Assembly (NCBI RefSeq): GCF_900103805.1
Contig: NZ_FNIB01000015.1
Span: 1 to 64,000 of the forward strand
Direction of reading: 5' to 3'
Origin: Cryobacterium flavum
Lineage (GTDB): Bacteria > Actinomycetota > Actinomycetes > Actinomycetales > Microbacteriaceae
DNA length: 64,000 nt
Shown piece after piece: positions 58,791 through 64,000 of this stretch (position 1 is the first letter of the stretch; every line of letters starts with the position of its first letter). Under the pieces are notes generated by a model. The model was given only the letters and a program-made list of their open reading frames with translations. It was not told where the DNA came from and made no database searches. Position numbers and translations under genes: made by a program.

Positions 58791-59672
58791 GTGGCGCACA
58801 CAGCAGTCATATCGAACAATAAAGGTGGCGTGTCAAAAACGGAGCTGACCGTACAGCTTGCCGCCGCGCTCGCTCGAGCCGGCCAGCGGATTCTCGTCGT
58901 AGACATGGACCCTCAGGCGAACGCCACGCGCCGACTTGGCATCGACTGGGACGCGAACGAACCCATCCCCACCATGTCAGAGGTCATCAAAGCCGACCAA
59001 TCAGGATCGGGGGAGGGGGCTGTCGTCGACTGCGGATGGACAGGCCCCGATGGGACCCCAACAGCAGAAGCGGAAAACATCGATGTGCTCCCGGCACGGT
59101 TTGATCTCATTAACCGAGAAACCGAAGCTGGAGTTATCGGAGCCGTGAGACGCCTCCAAAAAGCACTCGACGGATGGACCGACGAATACGACATCATCCT
59201 CATCGACACGCGGCCAGACCTCGGCCACCTGGTCCAGATGTCGATGGCAGCCGCCGACACCATCATTATCCCAACCGATCCCAACTACGACTCCGTCGAA
59301 GCAGCCATCCGCGTGAACGACTTCGTGACTCGTCACGCGATCGACATCGCCAACCCAACCCTCGCTGTCGGCGGCATCGTCGTAACGCGACGAAAAGCCA
59401 CCATCGAACACGACTACCAAATCGAGGGACTACGCGACCAGTTCGGAGACCTCGTGTGGAACCTCGGCGGCCTCGTAAAAATGTCGGACGGTTCAGAACT
59501 GCTCAACCCGCCCTACATCCCCGAATGGTCACGCTTCGCAGAAGCCGACGCAGCGGCCGTTTCGCTGTCCGACTGGAGCGACCGAAACGGACGCAAAACC
59601 GTCGCTATCTATGACGCCGTCGCGCGAACCTACCTAGCCCGCTTCCTCGGCACCAAGGGGATGGCAGCATGA
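58791..59672 (+). CDS. parA: ParA partition ATPase
   Basis: A 293-residue Walker-type ParA. The deviant Walker A is SNNKGGVSKTELTVQLAAALA at residues 8-28 (core KGGVSKT), then VVDMDPQANATRRLG, IILIDTRPDLG and IIPTDPNYDSVEAA in standard order. It drives plasmid segregation by ATP-dependent DNA binding and works with the small protein encoded next. The start is GTG 58791 with GAGAGG upstream. The gene overlaps its partner by four bases (ATGA). Iterated sites lie directly upstream. Confidence 0.93.
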   Translation: MAHTAVISNNKGGVSKTELTVQLAAALARAGQRILVVDMDPQANATRRLGIDWDANEPIPTMSEVIKADQSGSGEGAVVDCGWTGPDGTPTAEAENIDVLPARFDLINRETEAGVIGAVRRLQKALDGWTDEYDIILIDTRPDLGHLVQMSMAAADTIIIPTDPNYDSVEAAIRVNDFVTRHAIDIANPTLAVGGIVVTRRKATIEHDYQIEGLRDQFGDLVWNLGGLVKMSDGSELLNPPYIPEWSRFAEADAAAVSLSDWSDRNGRKTVAIYDAVARTYLARFLGTKGMAA

Positions 59673-60055
59673 CCGTTCCCACTCGCCGACGGCCAGGAAG
59701 CGCAAGCCCAATCAGGCTGGTGCCTGAGGTCGAAGAAGTCCGCACGCCAGCCGCCACAGAGCCTCCGCCGGCCGTTCTGTCGCCGACTCCCACATCCAGT
59801 GAGTCACCGGCCGACGCCGTCGAGAATGACGAGAAAAAAGCAGTTACGTTTGGGCTCCGCACGTCCCTCAAGAAGCGCGCCGAAACGGCAGTACTCAGAA
59901 CGGCCGGCTACGAAGGCGGCTATACATCAATGGCAGCCCTCGTTGACGGTGCACTGGAACGTGAACTTGCACGTCTCGCCGTTGAATTCAACGGCGGTGA
60001 GCCTTTTCCCCGAAATGTCGGTGGATTCCGTCAAGGCAGACCCCTGGGAAGCTAA
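59669..60055 (+). CDS. Small ParB-like partition partner
   Basis: A 128-residue protein. The first 55 residues are low-complexity and proline-rich; the rest is a DNA-binding domain with KAVTFGLRTSLKKRAETAVLRTAGYEGGYTSMAALVDGAL, consistent with a ribbon-helix-helix-type centromere-binding protein of actinobacterial plasmids, and a conserved FPRNVGGFRQGRPLGS tail. Position directly after parA with translational overlap supports the role. It is unrelated to the ParB-like protein at 52579. Confidence 0.8.
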   Translation: MTVPTRRRPGSASPIRLVPEVEEVRTPAATEPPPAVLSPTPTSSESPADAVENDEKKAVTFGLRTSLKKRAETAVLRTAGYEGGYTSMAALVDGALERELARLAVEFNGGEPFPRNVGGFRQGRPLGS

Positions 60056-60160
60056 CGGCAGAACGGGGAAGGCGCAACCATGCACCACGCACCACTGCGG
60101 GAGCCGTCACGGAGGCCGGATCCTGAACGAGCCGCTGCGCGGCGCTGTAAGGGCTTTTCG

Positions 60161-60335
60161 TTTTTACCTGTCTGGCTGGTCATCGTAGCTCCCTTGCGTG
60201 CCTGCGTTCCGGGCTTTCGCGGCACATCCTCGCTACGTTGCGGTATTCCACGACCCGAAACTACGGCACTCCCGGTCGCTATCGATTTCTCTTGCCAGCC
60301 AGGCAAAAAATTGTTGGTGGAGAGGGAGCGCGATC
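60161..60335 (+). promoter_or_regulatory. Structured leader G
   Basis: Leader of the second glutaredoxin gene. CTGGCTGG (60172-60179) pairs perfectly with CCAGCCAG (60295-60302). Inner GTTCCGGG (60206-60213) pairs with CCCGAAAC (60254-60261) with one mismatch. TTTACC (60163-60168) and TAGCTC (60186-60191) are 17 bases apart. CACGGAGGCCGG, the module boundary element, occurs at about 60109. Confidence 0.8.
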
Positions 60336-60590
60336 ATGAGTGAACTGGTGACGGTGTACAGCAAGCCAGCGTGTATTCAATGCACGATGACTTACCGAGC
60401 ACTCGACAAGGCAGGTGTGACCTACACCGTCGTCGATGTGACCGAGAATGCAGCAGCTCTTGAATATGTCTCTGAGGACCTGGGCTACAGTTCGGCGCCT
60501 ATCGTGGTCGTCGACGAGCACAACCACTGGGCCGGGTTCCGGCCCGACCGCATCGCCGCTCTGGCACAGGGCAGGGCCCTCGAAGGGTAG
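60336..60590 (+). CDS. NrdH/glutaredoxin-like protein, second copy
   Basis: An 84-residue glutaredoxin-fold protein. KPACIQCTMTYRALDKAG carries the CxxC motif, SSAPIVVVDE the cis-proline, and WAGFRPDRIAAL the C-terminal NrdH-like signature. It is a paralogue of the protein at 13009-13269, and both follow a structured leader, so leader and gene seem to have spread together. It probably reduces a disulfide in ribonucleotide reductase or another thiol enzyme. AGAGGGAG precedes the ATG. Confidence 0.87.
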   Translation: MSELVTVYSKPACIQCTMTYRALDKAGVTYTVVDVTENAAALEYVSEDLGYSSAPIVVVDEHNHWAGFRPDRIAALAQGRALEG

Positions 60591-60604
60591 ACCCGGCACA
60601 AGCC

Positions 60605-60670
60605 CGGCGCAGGATCCTGCGCCGCACAGTCAACGCCCCTGGCCGTCCTCTCTCCCGGCCAGGGGCGTTT
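60605..60670. terminator. Palindrome and terminator after second glutaredoxin
   Basis: GGCGCAGGATCCTGCGCC (about 60606-60623) is a perfect palindrome, followed by CGCCCCTGGCC (60634-60644) pairing with 60657-60667 and a TTT run. The second is a strong intrinsic terminator. Confidence 0.8.
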
Positions 60671-60694
60671 CTCAATCGTCGGAGCACTCAGCTA

Positions 60695-60712
60695 ATCAGA
60701 TGTTTATCTGAT
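60695..60712. promoter_or_regulatory. Operator-like inverted repeat of TA pair
   Basis: ATCAGAT (60695-60701) and ATCTGAT (60706-60712) form an inverted repeat just ahead of the antitoxin gene, whose ATG is 13 bases further on. This is typical of autoregulation by Phd-type antitoxins. The short distance suggests a leaderless or very short 5' end. Confidence 0.55.
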
Positions 60713-60725
60713 GTAGTGTGTGGGT

Positions 60726-61163
60726 ATGAGTACCGCGACTTTCACCGACCTTCTGCGAAAGCCCAAGGAGGTTCTGGCCCATATTGACGAGGGCCAGGTC
60801 CGGATTACGCGCCGTGATGGTGACGATCTCGTAATCCTTCGCGGTCACGATCTCGATGTGCTGGAGAAGGGTGTTGCGCTGTCGAGCCGTCTGATCCGCG
60901 CGATCGGCCGGAATACGGGGGACGTGGCGGCTGCGCTGACTGATCTTTTCGCGTGGACGGGGGAGTTCACTCCGGGGGAACTGCGCGCGTACGCTGCCGA
61001 GATCGAGCAGCTTGTCTATGCCGCCAGTGAGCTGGGCACGTTTGAGCGGCTGCTGCGTGCGCAGCAGGAGTGGAAGGAAACGGCAGTGGCTTATGCCATG
61101 GGTATGAAACCTGTCGAACCCGTCGAGCTGCCGGCCGCCCCAGTCCGCGTTAATCGCCCGTAG
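60726..61163 (+). CDS. Phd/YefM-type antitoxin
   Basis: A 145-residue antitoxin. The N-terminal Phd/YefM DNA-binding fold is visible in TFTDLLRKPKEVLAHIDEGQVRITRRDGDDLVILRGHD, the last part giving the conserved strand order of the family. It is longer than classical Phd (about 75-90 residues), with a helical C-terminal region (ELRAYAAEIEQLVYAASELG) for toxin contact. It would bind the adjacent toxin and the operator in front. The stop is followed at once by the toxin ATG. Confidence 0.82.
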   Translation: MSTATFTDLLRKPKEVLAHIDEGQVRITRRDGDDLVILRGHDLDVLEKGVALSSRLIRAIGRNTGDVAAALTDLFAWTGEFTPGELRAYAAEIEQLVYAASELGTFERLLRAQQEWKETAVAYAMGMKPVEPVELPAAPVRVNRP

Positions 61164-61550
61164 ATGGCGGGGAAGCGCAGTGTTCCGGTTCCACGACCGA
61201 TCAAGGGCACCGAGTACGAGATCTTCTTCGGCAACACCGCGGCCGAACGCGGGTGGACTGATCTGAAGGCCTCAGCGAAAAACGCCCTCGCCGACGCCCA
61301 CGACTATCTCACCGCTCATCCCGGGCGGTACGACCCGGATCGCTGCTACCAACTCCGCGGAGATCTCTCAACGGCCCTGGTCGATGGGGTGGCACTGCCG
61401 CAGTGGCAGTACAAAGTCACGGACGGTGCTCGGCTCTGGTATGCCGTTGACGAGCCCCATGCGAAGGCAAAGAAACCGGGACGCGTGGTCATCACGAAAG
61501 CCGCGACCGGCCATCCCAACGAGACGGACTCGAAAAAGAACTTCCGGTAG
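61164..61550 (+). CDS. RelE/YoeB-like toxin
   Basis: A 128-residue protein placed directly after a Phd-type antitoxin. Sequence features of the RelE/ParE fold include YEIFFGNTAAERGWTDLKASA in the first helices and QWQYKVTDGARLWYAVDEP, the central strands. The C-terminus GRVVITKAATGHPNETDSKK carries basic and His residues that may act in RNA cleavage. A probable ribosome-dependent mRNA endonuclease stabilising the plasmid. Family assignment is by context and fold pattern. Confidence 0.72.
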   Translation: MAGKRSVPVPRPIKGTEYEIFFGNTAAERGWTDLKASAKNALADAHDYLTAHPGRYDPDRCYQLRGDLSTALVDGVALPQWQYKVTDGARLWYAVDEPHAKAKKPGRVVITKAATGHPNETDSKKNFR

Positions 61551-61780
61551 CCGGCCCGCGAACGCTGCCCCTGGCGGCGTCGCAGACGAACAGGCCCGCG
61601 CCGAGTGAGGCGCTCCCGCCGCGGAACGGGGGCGGGGGAGTGGGCTGGCGGTCTCCGAGCAGATCGCAGGTGCTGGAAAACGAGGGCGTCGCAAATCGGC
61701 AGCAATTTCGCATGCGCCACAGCCGATATCGTCAGGACATAGCCATGACAGCTGGGGTCCGACTCGTAAAGGAAGAACGC

Positions 61781-63838
61781 GTGAGTAACTCACTTCTCGA
61801 TCAACTACCAAGCATCGTTTCCGAGGGCAAGAAGAGAGCGGCACAAATCCTGGCAGATTTGCAGGGCAGGCACCGCGTAACCCTGCAAACACGCGAACTA
61901 GTCATACCAAACAAAGACACATCTGAAGCCGATCTCCTTCGGAAGTTCAGGACCGGAGAAGTCGATTCTGAGGCCCCTAATCGATTGATTTACGGGGATA
62001 ACCTATTGGCGATGGCGGCACTGCTGTCTGGCGACGCGGAGTATCCCTCGATGAGGGGCAAGATCGATCTCATTTACATCGATCCACCGTTCGATTCAAA
62101 AGCCGATTATCGGTCCAAAATCACTTTGCCAGGCACAACGATCGATCAGAAACCTACTGTCCTAGAGCAATTCGCTTACTCAGACACTTGGTCTGACGGA
62201 ACGGCGTCATATCTGTCCATGATGGCGGCGCGACTGATTCTCATGCGTGAATTGCTCAGTGATACCGGATCAATATTCGTTCACATCGACTACCACGTTG
62301 GACACTACGTCAAGATCCTTCTCGACGAGATCTTCGGACGAGCGATGTTCCGCAATGAGATTATCTGGAAACGACGCACCGGCACGGCTAGCTCCAACAA
62401 TTCATTCGGGGTGCAGACTGATACGCTCTTTTGGTTTTCGAAGAGCGAATCGTATTACTTCGTTCCACAATTTCGACGGAACGTAACTCAGGAGATCGTC
62501 GACGAGAAATTCAACAAAATCGATGAGGAGGGGAGGCGCTACTGGAGTGGTGACCTCGGAAACCCAGCCGACAGGCCGAACCTGAAATACGAATACAAGG
62601 GTCACAAGTCGCCGAAGAATGGGTGGGCAGTAAGTCTTGAGGTCATGGAGCGGATGGATGCCGAGAAACGCCTCCTCTTTCCTAAAGCATTAGGCGGACG
62701 GATTCGCAGGAAGATGTTCCTAGAAGAGTGGGCCGGCTTTCCGGTTCAAAATTTGTGGGACGATATTTCGCCAGTGCAGTCACAGTCGAAGGAACGTCTC
62801 GACTATGCGACTCAGAAGCCGGAACGACTTTTGAACAGAATTCTCGAAGCGTGTACGCCGGCAGACGGAATCGTGGCCGACTTCTTTGTTGGATCCGGAA
62901 CCACTGCGGCGGCAGCTGAAAAGCTTGGTCGCAGATGGATAGTAAGCGACCTCGGGAAGCCGTCAACGATGGTTACCCGAAAGCGGCTCATCGATCAAGA
63001 TGCGACGCCGTTCCTGTATCAGGCGATTGGCGACTACCAGGTCGAACAGGCGCGCTCAGTGCTGGGACGGAAATTCAGGGTGGGAGAGCTTGCACAGGTC
63101 GTCCTGCAACTCTTCGGCGCGGTCCCACTTCCACCGGAAGTGAGCCAGGGTGGGGCCCTAGGCCGAATCGTAGATGAAAAAACGCTTGTGATCGCTACAA
63201 GCCCCAATTCTCTTGTCACAGGCGCGACGCTGAGGCGAGCTCAAGGTGCACGCATTTCAACTATGGGTGGTTTCGACCGTGTCATCGTTCTCGGATGGAA
63301 CTTCGCCGATTCGATCGGGCACGACATTGAAGCATTCAACGATGATCGCCTGGAGGTCCTGGTAATCCCGCCGGACTTGCTGGATCGCTTAAAGAAGAAA
63401 GGATCAGTGCAGAAGCTCGCGGGAGAGGTCAGATTCTCGAGTCTTCAATATCTCCGAGCGTCTGTGCCATCTAGAGAGATCCACGGTGAGTCCGAAACGA
63501 TCATCGTTGAACTCGAGAATTACATCTTGTTGTCTCCTGACGCACTCAATTTAGACGATGTATCACGTGCAAAACTTCTGGAACTAGTGAATGTGGAACC
63601 GCTCGCTTTGCTCGAATACTGGGCGGTCGATCCTGACTATGACGGCGAGGTGTTCCGTTCCGTGTGGCAAGATTTCCGCGGCAACACAGACAACGACGCC
63701 GATGAACTGCGCGTTGTTACAAGGGCGAGTATCGAAGTCCCCGTACGGCCAGGGCGTCGAACAGTTTGTATTCGTGCTGTCGACGTATTCGGGTACGAAT
63801 CTGAAGTCGTAGTGCGCGACGTGGAGGCCCAGAAGTGA
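61781..63838 (+). CDS. Type III modification methylase (Mod)
   Basis: A 685-residue beta-class N6-adenine DNA methyltransferase of the type III Mod type. The catalytic motif is IYIDPPFDSKADYRS (DPPF), and the AdoMet motif DFFVGSGTTAAAAEKLGR comes after it, the beta-class order. The target-recognition part lies between. The N-terminus MSNSLLDQLPSIVSEGKKRA, starting at GTG 61781 with AGGAAG upstream, fits the family; earlier in-frame starts at 61640 and 61745 are less likely. It overlaps the next gene by four bases, as expected for mod-res. Confidence 0.87.
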   Translation: MSNSLLDQLPSIVSEGKKRAAQILADLQGRHRVTLQTRELVIPNKDTSEADLLRKFRTGEVDSEAPNRLIYGDNLLAMAALLSGDAEYPSMRGKIDLIYIDPPFDSKADYRSKITLPGTTIDQKPTVLEQFAYSDTWSDGTASYLSMMAARLILMRELLSDTGSIFVHIDYHVGHYVKILLDEIFGRAMFRNEIIWKRRTGTASSNNSFGVQTDTLFWFSKSESYYFVPQFRRNVTQEIVDEKFNKIDEEGRRYWSGDLGNPADRPNLKYEYKGHKSPKNGWAVSLEVMERMDAEKRLLFPKALGGRIRRKMFLEEWAGFPVQNLWDDISPVQSQSKERLDYATQKPERLLNRILEACTPADGIVADFFVGSGTTAAAAEKLGRRWIVSDLGKPSTMVTRKRLIDQDATPFLYQAIGDYQVEQARSVLGRKFRVGELAQVVLQLFGAVPLPPEVSQGGALGRIVDEKTLVIATSPNSLVTGATLRRAQGARISTMGGFDRVIVLGWNFADSIGHDIEAFNDDRLEVLVIPPDLLDRLKKKGSVQKLAGEVRFSSLQYLRASVPSREIHGESETIIVELENYILLSPDALNLDDVSRAKLLELVNVEPLALLEYWAVDPDYDGEVFRSVWQDFRGNTDNDADELRVVTRASIEVPVRPGRRTVCIRAVDVFGYESEVVVRDVEAQK

Positions 63839-64000
63839 CTGAGAGCCAATTCCCCCTAGCTGCAGCGATCGCGGCGGTGATCGACCCTCAGATTCCCGAC
63901 CTGGTTCGTGGTCAGTCGACCCTATTGATGGAACAAGTCACCCCTGTGACGGCGGAACTCATTAAGTTCTGGTTCCAACAAGACTTCTGCGACTTGCGCC
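63835..64000 (+). CDS. Start of type III restriction subunit, partial
   Basis: The first 55 residues of a gene beginning GTG 63835 and running out of the window. It overlaps the mod stop (GTGA). The segment LAAAIAAVIDPQIPDLVRGQSTLLMEQVTPVTAELIKFWF is acidic-helical and matches no motif by itself. Position and coupling make the Res helicase-nuclease subunit of the type III system the most likely identity, which only downstream sequence can settle. Confidence 0.5.
   Translation, partial: MTESQFPLAAAIAAVIDPQIPDLVRGQSTLLMEQVTPVTAELIKFWFQQDFCDLR

Noticed and set aside
52400..60335. The repeated leaders as a CRISPR-like array
   Set aside because: The copies are about 175-245 bases long, 0.9-2.2 kb apart, with genes between them; no short repeat-spacer pattern exists.
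52404..60335. The leaders as a known riboswitch or T-box
   Set aside because: No conserved core of a known class (for example a T-box specifier or a cobalamin-type core) was seen, and most lack a clear terminator before the gene. The conserved parts differ from any family I can name.
1..64000. rRNA, tRNA genes and prophage structural genes
   Set aside because: None was recognised in the intergenic stretches read; the gene content is plasmid, catabolic and defence only.

Overview
The window looks like part of a large conjugative plasmid (or a plasmid-derived integrative element) from a high-GC Gram-positive bacterium, most likely an actinobacterium. The GC-rich composition, frequent GTG/TTG starts, and actinobacterial protein families (DUF4913, SCO6880-type transfer protein, DUF6668, DUF6338, RES/Xre pair, DUF3846/DUF3560) support this. 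Species cannot be assigned from the sequence alone.

Layout. 0-4.1 kb: the end of an IS21-like element (istB plus terminal repeats), two small serine recombinases, and two accessory genes (TIGR02391-like, DUF6338-like). 4.1-5.0 kb: about 900 bases without a supported gene. 5.0-10.4 kb: a defence-like island. A leftward operon encodes a two-domain multi-ubiquitin protein, an E2-like protein and a JAB-E1 fusion; a rightward operon encodes an Xre regulator, a Ser/Thr-kinase-like protein and a TPR-like protein. 10.7-11.8 kb: an Xre/RES toxin-antitoxin pair. 11.9-14 kb: a truncated SDR gene and small plasmid genes including a glutaredoxin. 14-17 kb: MobC-like protein, MOBP-type relaxase and a coiled-coil mobilisation protein. 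17.3-37.1 kb: a catabolic island (GntR regulator, two MHS transporters, two CoA ligases, CoA-transferase, aldehyde dehydrogenase, two crotonases, two MaoC hydratases, CitE-like lyase, acyl-CoA dehydrogenase, EtfBA, cytochrome b) ending in a truncated crotonase. 37.2-49.3 kb: type IV secretion genes. 49.5-52.3 kb: HTH proteins and a primase-type replication initiator. 52.4-60.6 kb: a row of small modules, each with the same kind of structured leader, plus parA-parB and their repeat-rich presumed centromere. 60.7-64 kb: a Phd-type antitoxin/RelE-like toxin pair and a type III modification methylase followed by the start of its probable partner.

How the parts fit. The relaxase, coupling protein and secretion genes make the element transferable; the Rep, ParAB and toxin-antitoxin genes maintain it; the restriction-modification, ubiquitin-like and kinase operons are probable defence cargo. 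The catabolic island appears to activate a carboxylic acid to its CoA ester, oxidise and hydrate it, and cleave a citramalyl- or malyl-CoA-like intermediate. Electrons would leave through ETF and a membrane cytochrome b. A family of AT-rich near-palindromes at the island's promoters suggests control by its GntR regulator.

The least-explained signal is a family of seven leaders (one at 13.3 kb on the minus strand, six between 52.4 and 60.3 kb on the plus strand). They precede a solo ParB-like protein, a DprA-like protein, DUF3846 and DUF3560 proteins and two glutaredoxins. Each can fold into a long hairpin whose outer stem differs in sequence between copies but stays base-paired. Most also carry a -35/-10-like pair with exactly 17 nt spacing in the 5' arm. 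This resembles the leading region of conjugative plasmids, where hairpin promoters drive early establishment or anti-defence genes, but that reading is inference.
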